Shown here piece by piece: positions 5,604 to 12,713 of a stretch of DNA of 12,713 nt; position 1 is the stretch's first letter; the number at the start of each line of letters is the position of its first letter. The position numbers and the translations under genes are program-made. The notes beneath the pieces are model-generated. The model was not told the origin of the DNA. It did not search any database and was given only the letters and a program-made list of their open reading frames with translations. Origin of the DNA: an uncultured Prevotella sp. (GTDB lineage Bacteria > Bacteroidota > Bacteroidia > Bacteroidales > Bacteroidaceae); contig CAMOTK010000032.1 of assembly GCA_946625715.1 (NCBI GenBank), positions 1-12,713 on the forward strand. The letters run 5' to 3'.

Positions 5604-6839
5604 TCAGGGCACAATGAGCGACGAGTCGCCGTAGCTCAGGAAGCGGAAGTCGTGGCTGAGCGCATAGTCGTAGATGGTGCGCCAATGGCCCTTCACGAAG
5701 GCACTCACGAGCAGCAATAGCGTCGACTGCGGCTGGTGGAAGTTGGTCACGAGCATGCGCACAATCTTGTAGTCGTAGCCGGGCGCAATGATAATCTGCG
5801 TACTGCTGTGGAGCACTGGCAACTGCTGGCGGTCTAACCACTCGAGCAGGGCCCCGATGGCTTCGGCAGCACTCACGCCCGCGGCGGTCTTGTCGTCGTA
5901 AGGTTCCCATTGGCCTACGTGCAGCTGCTCTTCGCCCAGGTCGGGTTGGCGCAGCACCTTCAGGCCCATATAGTAGAGGCTCTCGAGCGTGCGCACACTC
6001 GTGGTACCAACGGCAATAGCGCGGCAGTCGTGGCGCAGCAGCTTCTCGAGCGTCTCGCGGCGCACACTGATGTATTCGGTGTGCATTTCGTGGCCGGCTA
6101 TTTCCTCGCTCTTCACGGGCTTGAACGTGCCGGCGCCCACGTGGAGCGTCACTTCCTCGCGGTCGATGCCCTTGCGGTCGATGGCCTCAAGCACAGCGGG
6201 GGTGAAGTGCAGGCCTGCCGTAGGAGCGGCCACGCTGCCCTTGATTTTCGAGTAAACGGTCTGATAGGTGGTCTTGTCGCTCTCTTGCGTAGCGCGGTTC
6301 AGATAGGGCGGAATGGGCAGCTCGCCCATAGCGTCTATGATTTCGGCAAACGAGGCGTCGCCCGTCCAGTCGAAGCTTATCTCGTGGCTCGTGCCGTGAA
6401 CGGCGCCGCGGGTGGCACTCACAGTGACCTCTTGCCCCTTCAGACTGACGGTGCGGCGCAGCGCCCCTTCTTTCCACTTCTTCAGGTTGCCCACCAGACA
6501 GTACCACGCACAGTGGCCCGTAGTTTGGAACATCTGTTCGTAGTCGCTCGGCTGGGCCGGTTCGAGCAGAAATACCTCGATGAGCGCGCCTGTGGGCTGC
6601 CCCTCGGCGTCGGCTTTGCGGAAGTGCATGCGCGCCTGAATCACGCGGGTGTTGTTGAACACCATCAGTGCCCCTTCGGGCAGATGGTTGGGCAGGTTAT
6701 AGAACACGTCCTCGCCCACCCTGCCGTGCTCGTAGACGAGCAGCTTAGAGTGGTCGCGCTGAGCCAACGGAAACTTGGCTATGCGCTCGTCGGGCAAGTC
6801 GTAGTTATAGTCGCTGATGCGAATATGTTTGGTATCCAT
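5604..6839 (-). CDS. queA: S-adenosylmethionine:tRNA ribosyltransferase-isomerase, long form
   Basis: 411 residues. The family transfers and isomerises the ribosyl part of SAM onto 7-aminomethyl-7-deazaguanine in tRNA to give epoxyqueuosine, the penultimate step of queuosine synthesis. Landmarks: DYNYDLPDERIAKFPLAQRD (10-29), MVFNNTRVIQARM (59-71), IPPYLNR (176-182), GSVAAPTAGLHFT (201-213), HVGAGTFKPV (233-242), HTEY (253-256), AIAVGTTSVRTLE (275-287), TNFHQPQSTLLLLVSAF (365-381). Typical QueA is about 340-360 residues. The extra length appears to lie around 90-165 and 295-345. Bacteroidota often carry such a longer version, in some genomes beside a standard QueA (from memory), so a paralogous role is possible. 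It starts 15 bases after the PAP2 stop, so it is probably in one transcript with batD-batE and PAP2. No preQ1 riboswitch is visible upstream. Confidence 0.92.
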   Translation of the reverse strand: MDTKHIRISDYNYDLPDERIAKFPLAQRDHSKLLVYEHGRVGEDVFYNLPNHLPEGALMVFNNTRVIQARMHFRKADAEGQPTGALIEVFLLEPAQPSDYEQMFQTTGHCAWYCLVGNLKKWKEGALRRTVSLKGQEVTVSATRGAVHGTSHEISFDWTGDASFAEIIDAMGELPIPPYLNRATQESDKTTYQTVYSKIKGSVAAPTAGLHFTPAVLEAIDRKGIDREEVTLHVGAGTFKPVKSEEIAGHEMHTEYISVRRETLEKLLRHDCRAIAVGTTSVRTLESLYYMGLKVLRQPDLGEEQLHVGQWEPYDDKTAAGVSAAEAIGALLEWLDRQQLPVLHSSTQIIIAPGYDYKIVRMLVTNFHQPQSTLLLLVSAFVKGHWRTIYDYALSHDFRFLSYGDSSLIVP

Positions 6840-6854
6840 AGTGTTTAAGTGTGT

Positions 6855-7556
6855 TTATACATAAAGATAGAAACAGGCACGCAGAATGGCGTAGAGCAAC
6901 GTGAACACCAGCACGCCGATGACCACATCGACGTCTTTCACTGCATAGCCTGTGGAAGTATATTTCTCTGAAATGTAGTTCATGCCTGTCGACATCCGAC
7001 CCAGCAGGCGGTGGCAGAAATACCACACCGATGTGCCCACGATGCTGCCCCAGACAAGACCACAAAGTATGTCGCCCGGGAAGTGGACCCCCAGATAGAG
7101 GCGCGTCCAGCAGTTGACCAGCGACCACCCGATGACGAACACCGAGAACAGCCGATGACGCACCAGCAGACTCATAAAGACGGCCACGCTGAACGTGTTG
7201 CAGGCGTGCGACGAGAAGAAGCCGTAATTGCCGCTGCGATAGTCGTTCACCACATCGACCAGCATGCCGATATCAGGGTCGCGCCCGGGGCGCCAGCGTC
7301 CCACGAAAGGTTTCACGATAGTGTCGTTGAATGTTCCGGCAAGCACCACGCAAAGACCGGCGCAGGCCACAATAAGCATGATTTTCTGCACCGACTCATT
7401 GTTCTTCAGCACCATATAGAAAAGCGCCACGTAGAAGGGAATCCACGTGCCCGCAGTGGTCAGCGTCTTGACCAGCCCGTCGAGAAACAGCGAGGGGCTG
7501 CCGTTGAACCAGAGCAGCAGTTCTTTGTCGAGTTCTATGAGCGTCTGTAAGTCCAT
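6855..7556 (-). CDS. PAP2-family membrane phosphatase
   Basis: 233 residues from ATG at 7556. A TTG one codon earlier also keeps the frame, but the ATG overlaps the batD-batE stop as TGATG (one shared base), typical of translational coupling. In ATG numbering the three phosphatase motifs are KPFVGRWRP (82-90, fits Kx6RP), FSSHA (114-118, in place of the usual PSGH; the catalytic His is kept) and RLYLGVHFPGD (152-162, fits Rx5Hx3D). About six hydrophobic segments (near 38-52, 59-77, 120-132, 137-147, 163-181, 209-231) mark an inner-membrane protein with its active site facing the periplasm. Family members dephosphorylate undecaprenyl pyrophosphate, phosphatidylglycerol phosphate or lipid A; the substrate cannot be read from sequence. 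It is the second gene of the probable batD-batE/PAP2/queA unit. Confidence 0.9.
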   Translation of the reverse strand: MDLQTLIELDKELLLWFNGSPSLFLDGLVKTLTTAGTWIPFYVALFYMVLKNNESVQKIMLIVACAGLCVVLAGTFNDTIVKPFVGRWRPGRDPDIGMLVDVVNDYRSGNYGFFSSHACNTFSVAVFMSLLVRHRLFSVFVIGWSLVNCWTRLYLGVHFPGDILCGLVWGSIVGTSVWYFCHRLLGRMSTGMNYISEKYTSTGYAVKDVDVVIGVLVFTLLYAILRACFYLYV

Positions 7557-10138
7557 CAAATCATTTCTATCTGTTTCGTTTCTACCCAGCCTTCCTTACC
7601 ATCGGCCACGCGCACTTCTTTCCAGTCGCGCATGCCGTTGTCGGTGATGGTCACCTTCGTGCCTTCATGCAGAATGAAGAGGTCGGTGCCGTTCTTGGCT
7701 GGCGTACTCTTCACGTTCACGGCCGACTCCATGATGATGGCGCCCTTGCGCTCGGTGAGGGCCTGCTTCTGAGCGTAGGCAAAGACGTTGCTCACCACAA
7801 ACACCAACAGCAGCACCAACGCGCCGAAGAAGCCCACCTTGCGCAGCCACAGACGACTGGCAAACAGGTAGACCAGCACCAGCACGATGGCCAGCGCGAG
7901 TGCAAACACCGCCGTACGTGCCCAGCCGTCGACGCTCATCGTGTTGACCAGCGAGCGATACCAGGTGATGAAGAACAGTTCCGACTCGGGCGTCACCTTG
8001 TCGATGGTCTTCGAGCGGGCCATCTGCAGGTTGAAGCGTATGTCGGCATCGCCGGGCGACAAGAGCAGGGCGCGCTCGTAGTTGAGCACAGCGCGGGTGA
8101 TGTCGTCGGTGCGATAGTAGGCGTTGCCCAGATTGTAGTAGATGTCGGCATTCACGCCGTTCTTCAGCAGCTGCTCATAAACCTTGATGGCCTGCTGGTA
8201 GTGGCCTTGTGCGTAGGCGCTGTCGGCTTCGGCCTTCGTGGCGGCCTGCATGCCTATGGGCAAGAACAGCAGCAACACGACGAGTGTTTTTGCAAAACGC
8301 GAGCTGCGTTTCTTAATAACGCTCTCAATCTTTTCGATAGCCATCATGGCCTTCTCATATACTTTGTTCATATTGCCTTGCGGATCGCCGGGAGCATAGC
8401 GCTGATACTGACACTCTTCCAGCGCACTCGTAAACTGCGCCACCGTATCGGCGTCGACGCCGCGCGCCGTCAGTTTCTCGGCAATGTTGTCCTGCGAGAG
8501 CTGCTCCACGGGCATATTGAGCTTGTCGCCCACATAGCCCCACAGGGCGCGCAGCACTTCGTCGAAGAACTCGCCCGACTTGCCTTCCTTCATCAGGCGG
8601 GCTGCTTTCTTCAGGCGCTTCGTAGCTACCTTGTTGGCCTTGCCGGCTCGGGTGCCCACCACGTCGGCGTTGGCGATGGCCCGCTGGCGGAACACGATGA
8701 AGAGCGACAGGAAGATGGCCAGCAGCACCACGAGCGTCACCCAGTAGGATGTGCTGCCGAAGAAGAAGTCGTCGACGGCATGCAAACTGGCGTCGCCCGT
8801 CTTGATGTGGCGGATGTCCTTAGCCAGCAGCTGCACGTCTTCCTGACCGGTATAGTCGCTCACGGTCGACGAGCCGCCCTCGCCCTTAGCCACTTTCAGC
8901 GTAAACCCTTCGGTCTTCACCGTCTTGTACTGACGGGCCGAAGTGTCGTAGTAGGTAAATTCTACAGGGGGAATCTCGAACGTGCCCTGATGGCGCGGTA
9001 CGGCCAGGAAGTCGTAGACCATGCTGCCTTCTACGCCGTTGACCGTCAGTTTGGTCTTGTCGGTCACTTTGGCGTCGTATTTGTCGAAGTCCTTCGGGAA
9101 ACCCACCACGGGCTCCTTGATGAGCTTCATGTTGCCCACACCGCTCACCACTACGCGCAGCGTGACGGCGTCGTTGGCCTTCACCTCTGTCTTGTCGAGC
9201 GTGGCCGAGATGGTGAACTTGCCCACACCGCCGGAGAAGCCCGTAGGACGCTGCGGCAGTGGGTCTACCTGAAGTTCTATGCCGGGCGCCTGTATCTGTT
9301 TCTTCACTTCTACGTAGCCGCTACCGCCGTTGAAGAAGGCTTCAAAGGGGTCTACGTTGCGGTTCTGCTGTATCACAGTGCCGTTGAACGTCAACGGGGG
9401 CACCTTCAGCTTGCCCGTAATCTGTGGGAACATCACATACTGGCTCCACGTCACCGTGCGATAGGGACGCCCGTTGAACGTCTCTACCGAGAAGCTCTTC
9501 TGCTGCGGCAGGGGTATCTCCTGTGTGTGAAAACCTTTCAGGTCGGGCATCTTGCCTTCAAGCTCGGTCAGGTCGACGAGCGTGTAGACCTTATACGTCA
9601 GCAGCACGGGCTCTTGCTCTATCACCCGACGCTTGTTGGCACTCACCTTGATGAACAGGTCTTGGCCGGAAATGCGACTGCCGGCCTCGCGCATCTGTCG
9701 GCCGCCGGAAGCGCCACCTTGATGCTGACCGCCACCGCCGCCTTGCGCCTGTGCCTGTCCGCTGACCACAATCTTCAGCGAGTTTGAAACAACGGTCTTG
9801 CCGTTCACGTTGACGTGGGCGGCAGGAATGGTAAATGTGCCATTCTTCGTGGCCGAAAGAATGTAGGTATAGGTCACCGACGAGGTGTGGCTCGTGTGAC
9901 CGTTGATAATCTGAAAACTGCTCTGGGTCGACGTGCTCGGGCCCATCAGCACCTCGAAGGCGTCGGGAATGTTGCCAGCACGGAAACCACTCACGTCTTG
10001 GGTGTTCACCGTATAGGTCAGCCTAAACTGCTCGCCAACGGCCACCTGCGAGGGGGCCTTACCCGTGAGTGCCTGTGAGAAGGCTGCCACCTGCACCAGA
10101 AAGAGAAGGAGTGCAGCCCATATTGTCTTTTGCTTCAT
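7556..10138 (-). CDS. batD: BatD-BatE fusion protein (Bacteroidota aerotolerance family)
   Basis: 860 residues from ATG at 10138; the TTG three codons earlier is not favoured. Order: signal peptide (1 to about 20, MKQKTIWAALLLFLVQVAAF); BatD periplasmic Ig-like domains (about 25-420) interrupted by a Gly/Gln-rich linker (126-154); membrane segment (465-483); cytoplasmic helical region (485-600); then, in the same frame, a complete BatE-like protein: basic KKRSSR, hydrophobic LVVLLLFLPIGMQAA (signal-peptide-like, 619-633), TPR region (about 639-702, with YYNLGNAYYRTDDITRAVLNYERALLLSPGD), two membrane segments (740-761, 769-789) and an SH3-like domain (796-857, ending GKEGWVETKQIEMI). In Bacteroides these are usually two genes. 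Bat proteins form an envelope complex with MoxR ATPase and the VWA proteins BatA/BatB; their biochemical role is unsettled. The gene has its own consensus promoter and couples to the PAP2 gene by TGATG. Confidence 0.88.
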   Translation of the reverse strand: MKQKTIWAALLLFLVQVAAFSQALTGKAPSQVAVGEQFRLTYTVNTQDVSGFRAGNIPDAFEVLMGPSTSTQSSFQIINGHTSHTSSVTYTYILSATKNGTFTIPAAHVNVNGKTVVSNSLKIVVSGQAQAQGGGGGQHQGGASGGRQMREAGSRISGQDLFIKVSANKRRVIEQEPVLLTYKVYTLVDLTELEGKMPDLKGFHTQEIPLPQQKSFSVETFNGRPYRTVTWSQYVMFPQITGKLKVPPLTFNGTVIQQNRNVDPFEAFFNGGSGYVEVKKQIQAPGIELQVDPLPQRPTGFSGGVGKFTISATLDKTEVKANDAVTLRVVVSGVGNMKLIKEPVVGFPKDFDKYDAKVTDKTKLTVNGVEGSMVYDFLAVPRHQGTFEIPPVEFTYYDTSARQYKTVKTEGFTLKVAKGEGGSSTVSDYTGQEDVQLLAKDIRHIKTGDASLHAVDDFFFGSTSYWVTLVVLLAIFLSLFIVFRQRAIANADVVGTRAGKANKVATKRLKKAARLMKEGKSGEFFDEVLRALWGYVGDKLNMPVEQLSQDNIAEKLTARGVDADTVAQFTSALEECQYQRYAPGDPQGNMNKVYEKAMMAIEKIESVIKKRSSRFAKTLVVLLLFLPIGMQAATKAEADSAYAQGHYQQAIKVYEQLLKNGVNADIYYNLGNAYYRTDDITRAVLNYERALLLSPGDADIRFNLQMARSKTIDKVTPESELFFITWYRSLVNTMSVDGWARTAVFALALAIVLVLVYLFASRLWLRKVGFFGALVLLLVFVVSNVFAYAQKQALTERKGAIIMESAVNVKSTPAKNGTDLFILHEGTKVTITDNGMRDWKEVRVADGKEGWVETKQIEMI

Positions 10139-10163
10139 GTCTTGCAATGATTAATACAGGCTG

Positions 10164-10195
10164 CAAAATTATCGCTTTTCTGCGAATTACCCAAA
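10164..10195 (-). promoter_or_regulatory. Bacteroidota consensus promoter for batD-batE
   Basis: On the minus strand TTTG (10195-10192), a 20-base spacer, then TAATTTTG (10171-10164): a full match to TTTG-N19-21-TAnnTTTG. Transcription should start near 10157, giving a leader of about 20 bases before ATG 10138. It separates the batD-batE/PAP2/queA unit from carB upstream. Confidence 0.75.
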
Positions 10196-10201
10196 ACTCT
10201 T

Positions 10202-10217
10202 AACATCTATTGATGTT
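10202..10217. other. Small perfect hairpin between carB and batD-batE
   Basis: AACATC and GATGTT flank a four-base loop (6-bp stem), 26 bases past the carB stop and 6 bases upstream of the batD-batE -33 box. On the minus strand it has no U-tract, so it is a weak carB terminator candidate. It could equally be an operator for the next promoter. Confidence 0.25.
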
Positions 10218-10242
10218 TTGTTGCTTTCGTAAAAGGATTGGC

Positions 10243-12713
10243 CTATTTGTACTCGCTCCACGACTTGATGCCGATGCCCTCAAGACCGACGGTGCAAAAG
10301 GCCTGAATGAAGGCCGACGCCAACCGGCTGTTGGTGATGAGCGGAATGTTCAGGTCGATGGCCGCACGACGTATCTTGTAGCCGTTGGTCAGCTCGTGGC
10401 TCGTCAGGTTCTTGGGAATGTTGACCACCATATCGATAGCGTGCTGATGCAACAGGTCGAGGGCTGCGGGCTCGTCGCCGCTCTCGCTCGGCCAGAGCAC
10501 ACGGGTGTTGGCTACGCCGTTCTCCGTGAGATAGCGGCTGGTGCCGCCAGTGGCATAGAGTTCGTAGCCGTGCTCCACAAGCATGCGGGCGGCATCGAGC
10601 ATCTCTGCCTTCTGCTTGGCCGAACCAGTGGAGAGCAGCACGCGGTGCTTCGGAATACGGTGGCCTACGGAGAGCATCGCCTTCAGCAGCGCCGTATGGG
10701 TATTGTCACCGATGCACCCCACTTCGCCCGTCGACGCCATATCAACGCCCAGCACGGGGTCGGCCTTCTGCAGGCGGTTGAAGGAGAACTGCGAAGCCTT
10801 GATACCCACATAGTCGAGGTCGAACAGATTCTTCTGCGGCCGCTCAACCGGAAGTCCAAGCATTACTTTCGTGGCAAGGTCTATCAAGTTGATTTTCAAA
10901 ACCTTGGAAACAAACGGGAACGAACGTGAAGCACGCAGGTTGCACTCGATGACGAGGATGTCGTTGTCGCGCGCCATATACTGAATGTTGAACGGCCCGT
11001 TGATGTGCAGCGCCTTCGCTATCTGACGACTGATGCGCTTGATGCGGCGCACGGTTTCTACATACAACTTCTGGGGCGGGAACTGGATGGTGGCATCGCC
11101 CGAGTGGACACCAGCAAACTCGATGTGCTCGCTGATGGCGTAGGCTATGATTTCGCCGTCCTTTGCCACAGCGTCCATCTCTATCTCCTTAGCGTGCTCT
11201 ATGAACTTCGAGACCACCACAGGATGGTCTTCGCTCACGTTGGCCGCCAACTGCAAGAAGCGTTCCAGCTCTTCGTTGTTGGAGCACACGTTCATGGCCG
11301 CACCGCTCAGCACGTAGCTCGGGCGCACCAGCACGGGGAAGCCCACACGCTCTACAAAGCTGTTGATGTCGTTCATGCTCGTCAGCGCACGCCATTCGGG
11401 CTGATTGACGCCTATCTCGTTGAGCATCTGCGAGAACTTCGCACGGTCTTCAGCACCGTCGATGTCGCGGGCCTGCGTACCCAGAATAGGCACCTTTTGC
11501 TCGTCGAGATACATGGCTAAGTTGTTGGGTATCTGTCCGCCGGTAGCCACCACCACACCGTGAGGTTGCTCCAGGTCGATGATGTCCATCACGCGCTCAA
11601 ACGTCAGCTCGTCGAAGTAGAGACGGTCGCACATGTCGTAGTCGGTCGATACGGTCTCGGGATTGTAGTTAATCATGACCGAGCGCCACCCGTTCTTGCG
11701 AATGGTGTTCAGCGCCTGCACGCCACACCAGTCGAACTCTACCGAAGAGCCTATGCGGTAGGCACCGCTTCCCAGCACCACCACCGAGCGGCCGTCGTTC
11801 TCGTAGGCAATATCGCTACTGCTGCCTGCGCCCTGATAGGTCACATAGAGGTAGTTGGTTTGTGCCGGATATTCGGCCGCAAGGGTATCTATCTGCTTCA
11901 CCACGGGCAGCACACCTTGCTGCTTGCGCAGTGCTCTCACTTGGAGCAGGGCTTCGTGCATACTGCTGCACGCCTCTTCCAACCCGATGGCACGGGCTAT
12001 CTGGAAGTCGGTGAAGCCATAGACTTTGGCTTCCTGCATGAGCGCTTTGTCGAGCGTCTGCAAGGTCTGCTGCTTCAGGGCCTCATCGATGTCGATGATG
12101 TGCTTCAGCTTGTAAAGGAACCAGCAGTCTATCTTCGTCAGCTCGTGGATGCGCTCAATGGTGTACTGCGGCAGATGCATGGCCTTAGAAATCACGAAGA
12201 CGCGCTTGTCGGTGGGCTCGCGCAGGGCGGCATCGATGTCGGCAATCTTCAGTTCCTTGTTCTCCACGAAACCGTGCATCCCCTGCCCTATCATGCGCAG
12301 ACCTTTTTGCAGGGCTTCCTCAAACGTGCGGCCGATGGCCATCACCTCGCCAACCGACTTCATCGACGAGCCCAGTTCCTTGTCGACACCGTGGAACTTC
12401 GAGAGGTCCCAGCGTGGTATTTTCACCACGACATAGTCGAGAGCCGGCTCGAAGAAGGCCGACGTGGTTTTGGTCACGGAGTTCTTCAGTTCAAACAAAC
12501 CATAGCCCAGGCCAAGCTTTGCGGCAACAAAGGCCAAAGGATAGCCTGTGGCTTTGCTGGCTAAGGCCGACGAGCGGCTCAGACGGGCGTTGACCTCGAT
12601 GACGCGATAGTCTTCCGACTGCGGGTCGAAGGCATACTGCACGTTGCACTCGCCCACAATACCGATATGGCGGATAATCTTGATGGCCAGTGCGCGCAGT
12701 TTGTGATACTCGG
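10243..12713 (-). CDS. carB: Carbamoyl-phosphate synthase large subunit, N-terminus cut by window edge
   Basis: The gene runs off the high-coordinate edge; 822 residues are visible (first full codon 12711-12709). Mg/ATP ligands Q25, E39 and N41 of the fragment (NVQYAF, VIEVNARLSRSS) match E. coli Q285, E299 and N301 with a constant offset of 260, so about 260 residues are missing. Visible parts: the end of the first ATP-grasp domain (carboxyphosphate synthesis; SVGEVMAIGR at about 119-128), the oligomerisation domain (about 150-290), the second ATP-grasp domain (carbamate kinase; VLGSGAYRIGSSVEFD at 312-327, VRPSYVLSGAAMNV at 462-475, VIECNLRASRSFPFVSK at 587-603) and the C-terminal MGS-like allosteric domain (about 690-800, STGSAKQK and YATGGTSRYL). 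With CarA it makes carbamoyl phosphate from glutamine, bicarbonate and ATP for pyrimidines and arginine. Many motifs read closer to animal CAD/CPS1 than to E. coli CarB. carA is not in the window. Confidence 0.96.
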   Translation of the reverse strand, partial: EYHKLRALAIKIIRHIGIVGECNVQYAFDPQSEDYRVIEVNARLSRSSALASKATGYPLAFVAAKLGLGYGLFELKNSVTKTTSAFFEPALDYVVVKIPRWDLSKFHGVDKELGSSMKSVGEVMAIGRTFEEALQKGLRMIGQGMHGFVENKELKIADIDAALREPTDKRVFVISKAMHLPQYTIERIHELTKIDCWFLYKLKHIIDIDEALKQQTLQTLDKALMQEAKVYGFTDFQIARAIGLEEACSSMHEALLQVRALRKQQGVLPVVKQIDTLAAEYPAQTNYLYVTYQGAGSSSDIAYENDGRSVVVLGSGAYRIGSSVEFDWCGVQALNTIRKNGWRSVMINYNPETVSTDYDMCDRLYFDELTFERVMDIIDLEQPHGVVVATGGQIPNNLAMYLDEQKVPILGTQARDIDGAEDRAKFSQMLNEIGVNQPEWRALTSMNDINSFVERVGFPVLVRPSYVLSGAAMNVCSNNEELERFLQLAANVSEDHPVVVSKFIEHAKEIEMDAVAKDGEIIAYAISEHIEFAGVHSGDATIQFPPQKLYVETVRRIKRISRQIAKALHINGPFNIQYMARDNDILVIECNLRASRSFPFVSKVLKINLIDLATKVMLGLPVERPQKNLFDLDYVGIKASQFSFNRLQKADPVLGVDMASTGEVGCIGDNTHTALLKAMLSVGHRIPKHRVLLSTGSAKQKAEMLDAARMLVEHGYELYATGGTSRYLTENGVANTRVLWPSESGDEPAALDLLHQHAIDMVVNIPKNLTSHELTNGYKIRRAAIDLNIPLITNSRLASAFIQAFCTVGLEGIGIKSWSEYK

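Noticed and set aside
8315..8317. ATT as a functional start codon for a separate BatE
   Set aside because: ATT starts are very rare and nothing upstream marks a ribosome-binding site. The continuous frame is the simplest reading; I keep this only as a trace of a possible ancestral start.
7667..9787. Plus-strand open frame of 706 codons opposite batD-batE
   Set aside because: It lies opposite a protein with clear domains. Its translation is rich in His, Leu and Val with no recognisable motif, as expected from the reverse complement of GC-rich coding DNA with strong third-position bias.

Overview
The window reads as chromosomal DNA from a Bacteroidota bacterium, most likely a Bacteroidales member of the Prevotellaceae type. 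This rests on three things: repeated matches to the Bacteroidota -33/-7 promoter (TTTG, about 20 bp, TAnnTTTG), few purine-rich ribosome-binding sites, and the gene families present (FeoAB fusion, BatD/BatE, eukaryote-like CarB and GlgB, MORN protein). Genes are GC-rich and the spacers AT-rich. The genus is inference. All seven genes lie on the minus strand, so transcription runs from high to low coordinates. I saw no tRNA, rRNA, CRISPR array, transposase or phage gene.

Layout from high to low coordinates. At 12713-10243 lies carB without its N-terminus (pyrimidine and arginine precursor synthesis). A spacer with a consensus promoter follows. A probable three-gene unit comes next: a fused batD-batE gene (10138-7556), a PAP2 membrane phosphatase (7556-6855, one-base TGATG overlap) and a long-form queA (6839-5604, 15-base gap). 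After a 106-base spacer comes the feoA-feoB ferrous iron transporter (5497-3116).

Between feoAB and the next gene is a 507-base region (2609-3115) without a credible gene but full of structure. It has an inverted-repeat element built from GAAC/AACTGTTC units around a perfect 40-bp AT palindrome, several hairpins, and a full-consensus promoter on the PLUS strand that points into the 3' end of feoB. Downstream is a second probable unit: an exported MORN-repeat protein (2608-1493), a YhcH/YjgK/YiaL family protein (1452-1006) and the first half of glgB, a branching enzyme of the eukaryote-like class (986-1, cut by the window edge).

Most of the window is core metabolism and envelope biology. The points most worth following up are the in-frame BatD-BatE fusion with an internal signal-peptide-like segment, the palindromic intergenic element, the orphan plus-strand promoter, and the animal-like character of CarB and GlgB.
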